Below, piece by piece: positions 34,929-45,832 of a DNA stretch of 64,000 nt; the stretch's first letter is position 1, and each line of letters opens with the position of its first letter. A model generated the notes under the pieces. The model had not been told where the DNA came from. It saw only the letters and a list, made by a program, of their open reading frames with translations, and ran no database searches. The DNA lies in contig NC_063167.1 of the NCBI RefSeq assembly GCF_023159225.1, positions 72,913,798 through 72,977,797 on the forward strand, written 5' to 3'. This DNA is from Perognathus longimembris pacificus. Lineage: Eukaryota; Chordata; Mammalia; Rodentia; Heteromyidae. The position numbers were made by a program, and so were the translations under genes.

Positions 34929-35202
34929 TGAAGATAGAAATGTAGTGCAGAATATAGAGAAGTGTCAGGAGCACTGAGAACAGGCCAGTGAGTGGTCTAC
35001 TCAATGCTTCCAAATCTCTCCCTGAGCCAATGCACCTTAGACAATCCAGAGATCACCAAACATGATAGTCATAGCACTTCATTTTGCATCAGGTATTACT
35101 TGTACAGATCAACACATAGTCATTAATTTACTAGCACATAGCTCCAGAAGCAAAAGGAATCATTGCTGAGTGACACAGCAGCCATTGAAAACCAGATGTG
35201 AC

Positions 35203-35430
35203 AGCCGGGCACTGGTGGCTCATGCCTGCGCTCTTAGCTGCTCAGGAGGCTGAGATCTCAGGATCTTGGTTAGAAGCCAGCCTGGCAGATAAATCCAAAA
35301 GACTCTTATGTACAATTAATCAGCAAAAAATGTGGATGTAGAGAGCTAGTGGCTCAAGTAGTAGAGCACCAGACTTGAGCAGAAAAGGCTAAAGGACAGC
35401 CCCCAGCCCCTGAGTTCAAGCCCAGTATTG

Positions 35431-35489
<59 letters not shown>

Positions 35490-35530
35490 AGAGAGACACA
35501 GAGACAGAGAGACAGAGAGACAGAGAGAGA
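35203..35530 (+). mobile_element. B1-Geo SINE with (CA)n then (GA)n tail
   Basis: The CA run (35436-35485) passes into GAGAGACA repeats up to 35530. Confidence 0.85.
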
Positions 35531-35929
35531 AAAAAGCCAACAACAAAATCAGACACTCTAACCAGGACCCTCTCCTTGTAGAAATGACTATTTGCTTTTC
35601 CTTATAATGTCTTTTATATATTTCCCCTTATATGTGTTCTGGGGCAGCTGAAGCTCAAAGCTCATAAGAATACCTACCTATCATCACCACCTTCACCCCA
35701 GCAGGCTGGGAGGGGGATGCTGAAGAGAGGGAGGCCTGGGCCCCTGCTGTCGGAAGCCAAAGCCGGTTCAATCCCTTCTCCCCCATGAAACAGTGTAGCT
35801 CACGCCATTCCCTTCAAGTAATGTATCTCCTCTTATTGCCTTTGCACCGGTTTTACTTTTTGCCATTTATTTATTACCATCTCTCTTGCCTAGTGGTTAT
35901 TTATACATCCGTTGTCACCCAGCTGAGCC

Positions 35930-36232
35930 TTCATACATTTCAGAGTCCTTTGCCTGGCTGACTCCCACGTATTCTTCAAGAATCTGCTTGGGTCTTTTTG
36001 CATTCCTTAATTCTCCTGTCTGCATAGCTACCTCTCTTCCATATGTCCCAACACCTGGTGTTTATTTATCCCTATCACAGCACTTAATATAATTAATTAT
36101 AGATATTTATTTGTCAGTATTCCTAACTAGAGATTCCAGATCCCAACATGAGGAAACATGTCTTATATTTCCTTGTATACTTTACAATCTTCAGTACTTT
36201 GTACCTGACACACAGTGGGCACTAACTAAACT
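35930..36232. mobile_element. L2 LINE 3' fragment
   Basis: The end reads TTTGTACCTGACACACAGTG and GGGCACTAACTAA, the usual L2 terminus. Confidence 0.55.
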
Positions 36233-36239
36233 TCAGGAA

Positions 36240-36471
36240 AAAAAGTTTTGTGTCAGTAATGAAGCTTGAACTCAGGACCTCACATTTTTGCTTGACTTTT
36301 TCACTCAAGGCTAGTGCTCTACTGTTTGAGCCACACCTCCACTTCTGGCTTTTTGGTGGTTAATGGGAGATAAGAGTCTCATGGATTTTCGTGCCCCAGC
36401 TGGCTTCCAATTTCAATACTCAGATCTCAGCTTCCTGAGAAGCCAAGACTACAGGCATGAGCTGTAAACAC
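36240..36471 (-). mobile_element. B1-Geo SINE
   Basis: Complete reverse copy directly after an L2-like fragment. Confidence 0.82.
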
Positions 36472-36602
36472 ATCAGTTTAGGATATGTTTTAGAACTAAT
36501 GATAGAAACAACTACTATTGAAATGCATGAGAAAGAAAAATACATTGTTTAGCTTTGTTTTGTCTATTGCCTGAAGTTACTTAGCTACAAAAATATAGTC
36601 CA

Positions 36603-36812
36603 TGGGCTGGGAATATGGCCTAGTGGCAAGAGTGCTTGCCTCGAATACATGAAGCCCTGGGTTTGATTCCCCAGCACCACATACATAGAAAATGGCCAGA
36701 AGTGGTGTTGTGGCTCAAGTGGCAGAGTGCTAGCCTTGAGCAAAAAGAAGCCGGGGACAGTGCTCAGGCCCCGAGTCCAAGGCCCAGGACTGGCCAAAAA
36801 AAATCAACAACA
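36603..36812 (+). mobile_element. IDL-Geo SINE
   Basis: Flanked by ACAAAAATATAGTCCA at 36587-36602 and 36813-36828. Confidence 0.92.
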
Positions 36813-37204
36813 ACAAAAATATAGTCCAGTGTTTAAACTGAGGTCTCAATGATTGTAAAGCTAGTATTTAAAAAAAAATTCTAGTATAACATAATGTTAG
36901 GATCTCAGGGTAGATCATTAGCATGGTGCCTACAGCAGGAACTAATGTGTGTGAAAAGGTCTTTTAGGAAGATCTGCCTGGAAAGAGCATGTAGAATTGA
37001 CAGCTGACAGGAGCTAGAGATGGGGATGTCAGTGGTAACCATCCTAACTTACACAGTAAAAGCAATAAAATTATAGAATAATCTGTGGATGCTATTAACC
37101 AAGAAGATGCAGTAGACAGTATGGAGTCGGGGTTACCCCTGAAGCTCTGAGCCTAAGTAAAACACATAGCAACTTAGAAATGAGACTTAATTCTAAAAAT
37201 TGAT

Positions 37205-37430
37205 GCATGTGCATATCAGGACCGGGGCTTGAACTCAGGGCCTATGTGCTATCCCTTAGCTTTTTCACTCAAGGCTAGTGCGCTACCACTTGAACCACAC
37301 CTCCACTTCTAGGATGATAAGAGTCTCTAAAACTTTCCTGCTCAGGCTGGCTTTGAACTTCAATCCTCAGATCTCAACCTCCTAAGTAGCTAGGATGATA
37401 GATAGACATAAGGTTACCAGCACCTGGCTT
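37205..37430 (-). mobile_element. B1-Geo SINE
   Basis: Reverse copy, with a deletion at the hinge. Confidence 0.82.
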
Positions 37431-37648
37431 CACCATTCTAATTTGGATATTTTAAACAAAACTTCCTGTTCCTCTAACTTGAAAATGGACCATGCAGATA
37501 GAAAACACAGTAACAGTACACAACCAATAATAACAAATAGCATGATCAGTTGAAGAACACAGGTCCTAACTTGACCACCCATGTGCACAATACATTGGAG
37601 TTTCTATCATCTTTAGAAGTACATTTCAGTAAGAAAATTAAAAGTAGG

Positions 37649-37770
37649 GGGAGGGGGAGGGGGTATGAGGGACAAGGTTACAAACAGTACAAGAAATGTA
37701 TCCAATGCCTAACGTATGAAACTGTAACCTCTCTGTACATCAGTTTGGCAATAAAAATTTGAAAAAAAAA
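37649..37770 (+). mobile_element. 5'-truncated L1 3' end with an 18-bp target-site duplication
   Basis: The insert contains a G-rich polypurine tract, as in L1 3' UTRs, then GTATCCAATGCC, CTGTAACCTCTCTGTACATC, AATAAAAA and an A-tail. It is flanked on both sides by AAGAAAATTAAAAGTAGG (37631-37648 and 37771-37788). The identical flanks show a fairly recent target-primed insertion. L1 origin is inferred from the polypurine tract, the tail and the duplication. Confidence 0.7.
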
Positions 37771-37788
37771 AAGAAAATTAAAAGTAGG

Positions 37789-38596
37789 TTTCTTTACTAT
37801 CAAAAGCCCTTATTATTGAACAATTTTACCATTTCCAGGGGAAACGATTTCTCATTTTAGAGTTTTGAGAGCAGTAGAAACTTGGAAGCTTTTATTTATA
37901 GGATGCTTTTTAAAAACATGTTTTTACCATTACCCATTAGTGCTTCTGTATACATAACATGCTCAAACTAGAGACTTGCAGGAGCTAGAAAAGTCAGAGG
38001 ACAAATATTCTAATGAATGTAAACTATTTAATAGAACAAATAATATTTTAAAAATACCTTTCTCATCCATGTGTTATGTTGCTAAGCTAAAATTACTATG
38101 GAGACTCTAACCTTTAGATTTCATGATTTTATTTTTGGCATATTTAAATTTGTGATATTGCTTTTATTCCCAGCGCTGTGCATTTAACATTTGCTTGCAT
38201 TTTTCTTCTGATTCAATAGATAATTTTGAGCTTTGAAACCTAGTTGCATGAGAATCTAATGTCTAGCTGAAAGTGATTAAGAGTTTAACAAAAATATGTG
38301 TATTATTGTCATAATGAGTTTGTATTTTGAGCTTGCTGAACAGAGGTAACTGGTCTGACAAATCCCAGACTGAGGCTTATCTGGCAGTTTTCTGTTATAG
38401 ATAAAACCTACTATATAATCTATGACTTTTTTCACCTACATTAGTAATTCCAAAGTCTTTTTTTCTTAGCATATATGAATTGCACAGTGTAAGTACTAGC
38501 ATTATGATATTTCTATACATGCATATAATGTGGTCTGATTGTATTTATCTCCTCTACGACTTCCTGTTCCTCTCCTCTTCCCCCCTTTAAAAACCT
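37789..38596. other. Unassigned AT-rich unique sequence
   Basis: 800 bases free of recognised repeats. It could hold conserved noncoding sequence, but nothing specific is seen. Confidence 0.45.
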
Positions 38597-38768
38597 TTTT
38601 GCTCAAGGCTAGCACTCTACCACTATTTGAGCCCATAGCTCTATTTCCACCTTTTTGTTGGTTAATTGGACAGATTTTCCTGCCTGGGGTGCCTTTGAAC
38701 CATGATCTTTACAGCTCAGGCTCCCGTGTCGCTAGGGTTACAAACATGAGCCACAGGTGCAGAGCTAA
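38597..38768 (-). mobile_element. B1-Geo SINE, partial
   Basis: Begins inside the Geo unit (TTTTTGCTCAAGGCTAGC) and has no tail. Confidence 0.75.
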
Positions 38769-39212
38769 AAATCTTTCTTGTATTATTTTTTAATGGGTTT
38801 CATCATAATGTTTTCATAGATGCATGCAAGGTCCAAATATTTCTTGCATATTCTTGGTTTGGCTGTCTATATTTGACTTCTATCCTTGCCTTCTTTTGCA
38901 GAGGTTCTTGGCTATATAATATTCTAAAGCCAAAAGTTAACCCCAAACTCCCACTCGATTTTAATTATTTCCTATTCGGAAGTTGCTTCCTTTCCAAATC
39001 ACTTAAAACTCTCGACTGGCATGTTTCTATACCATGACTGCTTGCTTGCATCCTATGAAAAATGATAGCAAGACATCTTCTCCTGTCTTCTCTGTGACGG
39101 AAAACATAAAGGGGGAAAGGAACTATCATGCATAGTTAGTATAAGCAATGTAAATGTCAAATTTAGAGGGTTTTTTTTGCACCATTCTTTACAATAGCAC
39201 CATTTTGTGAAG

Positions 39213-39695
39213 GGAGGCTTCACTGGGCACAGGTGACTCACTCCTGGAATCCGCCCTAGCTGCTCAAGAGGCTGAGATCTAAGGATTATAGTTGGAAGCC
39301 AGCCCATGAAACTTTTTCCCAGTCCTGGGGATTGGAGTCTGGGTGCTGTCCCTGAGCCCTTTTGTGCCCAAGGCTAGTGCTCTATCTCTTGAACTACAGC
39401 ATCAGGTCCAGATTTTTCGAAGTAGTTTATTGGAGATAAGAGTCTCATGGACTTTCTTGTCCTGGTTGGCTTTGAACCGCGATCCTCAGACCTCAGTCTG
39501 CTGAGTAGTTGGGGTTACAGACATGAGCCATCAGCACCGGGCTCCATGAAACTCTTGAGGGCTAACTAACCAGCCAAAAGCCAGAAGTGGAACTGTGGCT
39601 CTCCCTGGTCCTAGAACTTTAGCCTTGTGCAGAAAAAAACTCAGGGACAGGGCCCAGGCCCCTGAGTTCAAGCCCCAGTACAGGCACAATTTAAG
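39213..39695 (+). mobile_element. B1-Geo SINE interrupted by a reverse B1-Geo
   Basis: The nested reverse copy (39315-39543) is flanked by CATGAAACT and sits at the hinge. The host Geo unit resumes at 39553. Confidence 0.82.
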
Positions 39696-40173
39696 AGAAA
39701 AGGAGGGTTTCCTATTTTATAGCCAAGCAAAAGACACAGAAATGGCTATTTAGCTTGCTTGGGCAGTGTTGCTTTCTATCCATCTTTGGGGAGAAAACAT
39801 ATCTTGTATCACAGGCAGACCTGCCTCCATCGGGCCAGCGTGATTTCATGTGAGTGAGGCAGAGACTCGGGCAGCACTGACGAGAGGTCCAGGGGTTCAG
39901 GGCATCTTTGGGGAGGGCGGCAGACCCGCAGGTGTGTCACCGCGGTCCGTGGGTCTGCTCGGATTCCACCGCACGCTTCCCCCACGACGCAGTCAATTTT
40001 CCTCCGAGAAGTGTCATCTAATGGGCACCCATTCTCACTTTCCGGGCCCGGCGTCGGACCCACGGGCTCTCCGCTTTCTGGAAAACCAGGGGAGGAAGAT
40101 CGTGGCTGGGAAGCCATTTGAGGGGTCCCCTCTGCGGACCCCTCAGCCGGGCGGGGCGGGGCCCGCGGGGTTT

Positions 40174-40394
40174 GGGTGGAGAGGGGGCGTCCGGGTGCCG
40201 GGGCTGCGGGGTGGACTGGGGGCGTCTGGGTGCTAGCGGGATCCGGGGTGGAGAGGGGCCGTCCGGGTGCCGGCGCTGCGGGGGCCCGGGTGGACAGGGG
40301 GCGTCCGGGTGCCTGCGGGACCCAAGGTGGAGAGGGGGAGTCCGGGTCCGGGACTGCGGGGTGGACAGGGGGCGTCCGGGTGCCGGGGATCCGG
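40174..40394. repeat. GC-rich minisatellite, six units with a dimeric higher-order pattern
   Basis: Units beginning GGGTGGA (one AGGTGGA) start at 40174, 40209, 40246, 40288, 40325 and 40359, giving unit lengths of 34-42 bases. Units 1, 3 and 5 carry GAGAG after the opening box. Units 2, 4 and 6 carry GACAG or GACTG. The array therefore looks like three copies of a dimer of about 70-79 bases. Each unit contains a GGGGGCGTCCGGGTG-like core. It sits at the 5' side of the CpG island. Confidence 0.75.
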
Positions 40395-40737
40395 AGGACG
40401 AAGGACAAGGCCCGGCCCGCGGCTGCCCGCCAGAGTGAGGGAGACGCCGGGTCCTTAGCAGCTCCCTGCCCGCTTCTGTCAAAGATGGCCAAATTCTACC
40501 CCGCCCTTTCCCCCCCCCCCTTCCAGGATCGTTCCCGATCCCCTATGGCGGGTCTCGGGGCTGCGGGATTCCCCTAGGTGTGCGTGGGGAGGACCGTGCG
40601 GGGAAGGACAGCACCTCCCTGGCCGCGCCTCCCACCCCGCGGGCCCCATCGGAGAGGTTCTTTCACTTGAGAAAGTGTGCTCTGTCTCTTTAAGGTGGGG
40701 GGGGGAGTGGGCGCCACCTCCGGCGGGATGACGCCAA

Positions 40738-40852
40738 GGGGCGTGGCCATGCAAACCGGAGGTGGTACCGGCGGGGCGGGGCCGTAGTAAAATTTAAGTG
40801 GGCGTGGTCAGGAGGCGTGGCCTCGGTGGGGCGGGGCAGAAGGCGTGGCCTC
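40738..40852 (+). promoter_or_regulatory. Cluster of GGCGTGG / GC boxes in the CpG island
   Basis: Within about 115 bases there are four GGCGTGG-type boxes (starting near 40740, 40801, 40813 and 40842) and GGGGCGGGGC boxes at about 40773 and 40830. These are typical Sp/KLF binding sequences. A short AT-rich run (AAAATTTAAG, about 40790) lies between them. Binding is inferred from motif identity only. Confidence 0.5.
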
Positions 40853-40999
40853 GGCGGGAAGGCGGGGGACCGGGAGGGGGGAGGCGGCCAGGTTGGTACC
40901 ACCGCGCGCGTTCCGGGAGGGGGGGGACCGCTGACATTCCCGGGAGGGGGCGGGCCCTTCCCGGCGGCGGGGAGGGCGGGACGGCGGGGCTGTGGGAGG

Positions 41000-41306
41000 A
41001 GCAGTCCTCCCGGGCGTCCCAGGCGGGGCCGGCCGTACCTTTCGTGGCGCGGTGCGTCTGGGGGAGGGCCTGGGGGAGGGGAAGGGGAGGGGAAGGGGCG
41101 GGGCCTGAGGGAGCCGGAAAGGGGGAGGCGCCGGCGGACAATGGAGCCTATGTGTGCCTGCGGGAGTGGGACGGCGCCGCCGCCGCCGGGGGGAGACGCT
41201 GCGCCGCCACTGCCGCTGGCCCGGGCCCCGGCCCCCCGGGGCTGAGAGCCTCCCGGACCGAAGCCCCCCGCGCGGCCCTGCGCCCGGCTCTCCCCCACCC
41301 GCCTTG
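41000..41306 (+). other. BCL9: Candidate noncoding first exon of BCL9 (5' boundary unknown)
   Basis: A consensus-like 5' splice site (CTTG|GTGAGC) follows position 41306 inside the CpG island. The exon upstream of it would be very GC-rich and contains a CCGCCGCCG run. It carries an AUG at 41141 opening a 34-codon upstream ORF. The left boundary given here is only a guess, because no initiator element can be fixed by eye. Joining to the next exon is inference. Confidence 0.45.
41141..41245 (+). other. Upstream ORF of 34 codons in the candidate first exon
   Basis: The ATG at 41141 has A at -3 and G at +4, a strong Kozak context. It opens a reading frame starting MEPMCACGSG and ending at TGA 41243-41245. 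The rest is Pro/Ala-rich, reflecting the GC-rich DNA. If the exon is transcribed it would be translated before the main BCL9 start. No family is recognised, and a regulatory role through translation is more likely than a peptide function. Confidence 0.4.
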
Positions 41307-42285
41307 GTGAGCGGCACCTGGGAGGGGGAGGGGGAGGGGGAGGGTAGGGGCGGCGGGCGGGGGGCCGCGTCCGCGTGCTGGGAGCTGCTTTGGGGCCTGG
41401 GGCCGCCGCCACCGGGAGCGGGAGCCGGGGGCGGGGGCCGGGGGCGGGCCTGGGGAGTTGGGTCTGGGGAGCCCGTGGGGGGGGCGGGGTGCCTTTGGAG
41501 CCAGGCATCTCCCGGGGTGTTGGAGATGGTGTCCTAAGCAGGATTTCGGAGGGGGTCTCCGGGGTCTAGGGATAAAGGGGCGTCGGAAGAGCGAGATCGC
41601 GAGCCAAACCAGAGAATTGAGGTTGTTTGTGGGGGTCTGCAGCCCTCTGCCTCCCCCCCCCCCCCGAGATGGATGGAAGTAGAGGAGACTTTGCAGGCCA
41701 GTGACTTGTTGAAGGGTGGAGGGAGGTGAAAGCCTGGAAGAACGTGGAAGTCGCGAAGGGCTCCCGCAGGTGAGCGGGCGGTGGTCGGGGTCACTGAGTC
41801 ATTCTTGGGGTTGGGAAACACGCCAGTGGCTTTCCGAGTGGAGCCCTCGTCTTGGGCCTCTGGAAGTTGCAAAGACTTAAGATGCCACGGGTTAGTGTTG
41901 GGTGAGGCTGATGAGTGGGATGGAGATAACTGAAGGAAAACAGCAGCAGGGCTGGTTGTGCTGTCCGAGGCCTGTAATAGCATCGCCTGGGGCCTTAGGT
42001 GCAGGGTACCAAGTATAAAGGAAGTTGCCCGGTCTGCCCTCCTAGAGGATAAGAAAGAGTGGGTTTTAAAGTGTGAGAGAGGAATGAGTTGAAAGCTAAA
42101 CTGGAATCCAGTTGGGGTAACTTAATGAAGTTATTAGACAAGGTAGAGAAATGGACACAAACTTCTTCACAAGATGGTCTCTAAGGTAGAAAAGAATTGA
42201 CACAAAGTTAAGACCTTGGTTAAGGCAAATGGGTAGTGACTTCAGCAGGAAGGTGATTGAGTGTCCACATAAAAGTTACATGCTG

Positions 42286-42520
42286 GAGCCAGACACTAGT
42301 GGCTCACACCTGTAATCCTAGCTGCTCTGGAGGCTGAGATCTCAGGATCACCTTTGAAAGCCAGTCCAAGCAGAGAAGTCCATGAAACTCTTATCTCCAG
42401 TTCACCAGCAAAAAGCCAAAAGTGGAGCTGTGGCTCAAGGAATAGAGTACCAGCTTTGAACAGAAAAAGTCAAGAGAGTGAGGCCCTGAGTTTAAGCCAT
42501 CACACTCACACCAACAAAGA
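42286..42520 (+). mobile_element. B1-Geo SINE
   Basis: First repeat downstream of the CpG island; complete copy. Confidence 0.84.
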
Positions 42521-42663
42521 TCCATGTGGGTCAGTGATAGAGGGTCAGTTAGCATTTGAGATATTAAGGAATCCAATGTTTGTCTTGTCAGAAATTTGGG
42601 CCCTTGTATGCAGAGTCCAGAAGAAGGATTAGCAAATTGTAAGAAAGAGAAATAAAATAGAAA

Positions 42664-42910
42664 GCTGGGCACTGGTGACTCATACTTATAATCCTAGCTA
42701 CCTCCTCAGGAGAGGCTGAGATCTGAGGATCTCCTTTAGAAGCCACCCCTGCAGAAAAGTCCCTGTGAGACTCTCATCTCCAATTAGCCACTCAAAAAAT
42801 GGGAAGTGTTTGAGCTGTGGCTCAAAGTGGTAGAGTGCTAGCCTTGAGCAAAAGAGCTCAGGGGCAGTGCTCAGGCTCTGAGTTCAAGCCCACAACAGAC
42901 AAAAAGAAAA
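42664..42910 (+). mobile_element. B1-Geo SINE
   Basis: Complete copy with an AAAGAAAAG tail. Confidence 0.84.
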
Positions 42911-42919
42911 GAAAATAGA

Positions 42920-43060
42920 GCCTGTTGCTGGCGGCTCATGCCTATAATACTAGCTACTCAGGAAACTGAAATCTGAGATAACAGTTCAAAGCCAGCCTAG
43001 GCAGAAAACTCACTAAGACTTGTCTCAGAAGATTCCCCTCCTCCCCCCACCCCCGCAAAA
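42920..43060 (+). mobile_element. B1 half of a B1-Geo SINE
   Basis: The B1 unit ends at the hinge (ACTTGTCTCAGAAG) and a C-rich stretch follows. Confidence 0.75.
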
Positions 43061-43354
43061 AAAGTTTATTTTCCCATTTCATGATTTATGCTTATGTGGC
43101 TTTAAACAAATCTCTCATATTTATCTCCCGTCCTCCCATATATGAAGTGCTGATGATGTTACCTGCTCTAATGACCCATGACTCGATTCAGCATAGCAAG
43201 TTAATGCCTGTCTGCAGATACTTGGGACACCTCTGAGAAAGACAGACTATGGAGCCTAACTTTTTTCCCCCATCTTCTGTCTCATTAACAGACCAACTTC
43301 AGTGTTTATAAAAATTATAGCAACATATTTGATTTTTTAAAAAGGTATGTTATA

Positions 43355-43469
43355 CGAGGCAAGCACTCTTGCCACTAGGCTATAAACAGTACAAGTAATG
43401 TATCCAATGCCTAATGTATGAAACTGTAACCTCTCTGTACATCAGTTTGATAATAAAAATTTGAAAAAA
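43355..43469 (+). mobile_element. Chimeric insert: reversed SINE fragment joined to an L1 3' end
   Basis: The right part is the same 3' end as at 37.65-37.77 kb (AGTAATGTATCCAATGCC to the A-tail). The left 26 bases are the reverse complement of the IDL-Geo 5' region (GCAAGCACTCTTGCCACTAGG). The whole insert is flanked by AAAGGTATGTTATA at 43341-43354 and 43470-43483, so both parts arrived in one event. Confidence 0.7.
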
Positions 43470-43536
43470 AAAGGTATGTTATAAACCATTCTTGTTCTTT
43501 GGGATTGAGTTTTGGTTTTATATATTTTTTAAATCT

Positions 43537-43785
43537 TTTTATGTGTGCTGATCCTGGGGCTTGAACTCAAAGGTGTCTTGTGCTCTATTTTAGTTTTCTT
43601 GCTCAAGGCTAGCTGGCACTTTACTATTTGAGCCATAGCTCCAAATCTGTCATTTTTGCTGGTTAATTGGAGATAAGACTCACACAGGCTTTTCCTGCCC
43701 AGGCTGGCTTTGAACCATAATCTTCAGATCTCAGCCCTCTGAGTAGCTAGGAGGTATAGATGTGAGCTGCTAGCGTCTGGCTTAA
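43537..43785 (-). mobile_element. B1-Geo SINE
   Basis: Complete reverse copy. Confidence 0.83.
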
Positions 43786-44079
43786 TTTCCATGTAGTGGC
43801 CGGTTTCCATGTATTGATGGGACATTAGTTGGCAGTTGTACAGGTGTAAATGGAGGTTGAGGTAGAAGGATAGGAAGACAGATGGCCAGTGCCAACCTAG
43901 ATGTTCAACGTTTGTGGCCTTGAATGTGTTCTCGGCCTCCTGGCTGCTTAATCTTCAGTTGTGAAATCATGGATGAAATGGCTTACTCTGATTCTTCTAG
44001 CTTTCTTAGTGAATATGATGGTAGGTTCTGTGGAAACTTTGTTTTAGATCAGAGTCCTCAACCCCCTCCCCCTTTTTTC

Positions 44080-44316
44080 TGTACTTATACTGAGGTTTGA
44101 ACTCAGGGCCAGGGTGCTATCCCTTAGCTTTTTTTCTCACGGCTGATGCTCTTCTACTTCAGCCACAGTTCCATGACTTTCAGCTGTTTGGTGATTAAGT
44201 AGATATTCTTGAGGCATGGACTTTCCTATCCAGGCTGGCTTTGAACACATCATCCTTAGATCTCCGCCTCTGCCTGAGTAGCTAGGATTATAGGTGTGAG
44301 CCACCAGAATCTGGCT
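44080..44316 (-). mobile_element. B1-Geo SINE
   Basis: Reverse copy with several small insertions. Confidence 0.82.
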
Positions 44317-44489
44317 GAGTTCTTAATCCATTTATGGCCCTTGTACTCCTTTGGTGGTCTAGATGAGCATTAGCTTCATTAAATTCCAGATAAAATAGAA
44401 ATAGTTGTCAAAATGTTCATTGTGCTATAGTGATTTATGTGTTTCTTTATAACACTGGATGATAAAATGTAGTTTCAGGTGAAATGATG

Positions 44490-44493
<4 letters not shown>

Positions 44494-44530
<37 letters not shown>

Positions 44531-44765
44531 TTAGTTTGTGCCAGTATTCTTGAACTCAGGGCTAGAGTGTTCTCTCTTCATTTTTTTACTCAAGACTGGT
44601 ATGAACCACATATGTCTACTTCAGCCTTTTTTTTTTTTTATCTAGTTAAGTGGAGCAAAATGTCTCATGGACTTTTGTGCATGGGCTGGCTTAGAACTGT
44701 GATCCTCAGATCTCAGCTTCCTGAATAGCTAGGTTTACAGATGTGTGCACTGGCACTGGGCAGTA
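44494..44765 (-). mobile_element. B1-Geo SINE preceded by (TA)n
   Basis: A TA run (44494-44527) adjoins the tail of a reverse element. Confidence 0.8.
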
Positions 44766-45079
44766 CTGTAGTTTGGAACGAGCAATGGGCATACATACTA
44801 TATTGGGTGTCTTCAACAACCAGTGTGATCTGAACATGTATAGTGGTTCTTTTGGCTAGGATTGCTAATATTGTTATGAACTGTTAAAACTAAATCCAAA
44901 GTCAAAGGCTAATAACATTTACCTAGAGGTAAGTTGAAGTGAAGATCCAAGTTTTTTCTAGCAAGATCACAACCACCCATCTTTGTAGAGTTTGTGTACA
45001 GACTGCTCGGAGCCAGCCAATCCCAGGTTAACAAATCTGACTCTAGACCAATTTTATTTTATTTTTTCCTTTATACCTA

Positions 45080-45290
45080 CTGATTTTTTTTTTTTTTTGC
45101 CAGTCCTGGCCCTTGAACTCAGGGCCTGAGCACTGTCCCTGGCTTCTTTTTGCTCAAGGCTAGCACTGTGCCAACTTGAGCCACAGTGCCACTTCTGGCT
45201 TTTTCTATATATGTGGTGCTGAGGAATCGAACCTAGGGCTTCATGTATACGAGGCAAGCACTCCTACCACTAGGCCATATTCCCAGCCCC
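45080..45290 (-). mobile_element. IDL-Geo SINE
   Basis: TACCTACTGATTTTT is duplicated on both sides. It inserted next to the tail of a reverse B1-Geo at 45306. Confidence 0.9.
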
Positions 45291-45305
45291 TACCTACTGA
45301 TTTTT

Positions 45306-45545
45306 GTTTTGTTTGTCTTTGTGCAAGTACTGGGGCTTGAACTTAGGGCATCCACTCTTTCTAAGCTTGTTTTTCTCAAAGCTGGTGCTCTGCCACTTAA
45401 GCTACCTCAACTTCCAGCTTTTTGCTGATTAATGGAGATAATAATCTCAGGAACTTTTCTCTCTGGGCTGGCTTTGAACTGTGAGCCTCATATCTCAGCC
45501 TCTTGAGTAGCTAGGATTACAAGTATGAGCCCCCAACACCTGACC
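45306..45545 (-). mobile_element. B1-Geo SINE
   Basis: Reverse copy immediately after the IDL-Geo at 45080-45290. Confidence 0.83.
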
Positions 45546-45719
45546 TACTACTTTTAAAAATTAAATTATTTTATGGACACCTGCCTTTTAGATTGTGATA
45601 TTTTTCAACACTTTCTCTATGTTAAGAACAGGGACCCAGAGAAGACTTGGCACAAAAGTCCACCTGTGGTTGCCATTTGTAGTTATAGAAAAAGTTAAAT
45701 GACTCAAGTCACACTTTCG

Positions 45720-45832
45720 TCCTGGCTGGATGATACACGCTTGTAATCCCAGCACTCGGGAAACTGAGGAGGGTTGAAAGTCTAAGGCCAAGTCTAAGGC
45801 TATCATAGAGATACTCTGTTTAAAAAAAAAAA
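45720..45832 (+). mobile_element. B1 monomer
   Basis: CTTGTAATCCCAGCACTCGGG with an A-tail and no Geo unit. Confidence 0.75.

Larger units (their letters stand above)
39830..41560 (+). promoter_or_regulatory. BCL9: CpG-island promoter upstream of the BCL9 coding exons
   Basis: CpG dinucleotides and G+C rise abruptly at about 39.83 kb and fall after about 41.56 kb, while the flanks are AT-rich and CpG-poor. The island holds several GC boxes of the form GGGGCGGGGC, repeated GGCGTGGCC (KLF/Sp-type) boxes and no clear TATA box. A strong splice donor lies near its right part (CTTG|GTGAGC after 41306). It is the only such island in the window and lies 11 kb upstream of the BCL9 start codon on the same strand. 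A promoter role is inference; direction is inferred from the donor and the gene. Divergent transcription is possible. Confidence 0.75.

Noticed and set aside
40690..41508. Open frame of 272 codons on the minus strand, with others of 140-230 codons on both strands across the CpG island
   Set aside because: The frames are Pro/Arg/Ala/Gly-rich on every frame at once, which is expected when stop codons are depleted by very high G+C. No domain or splice context supports them.
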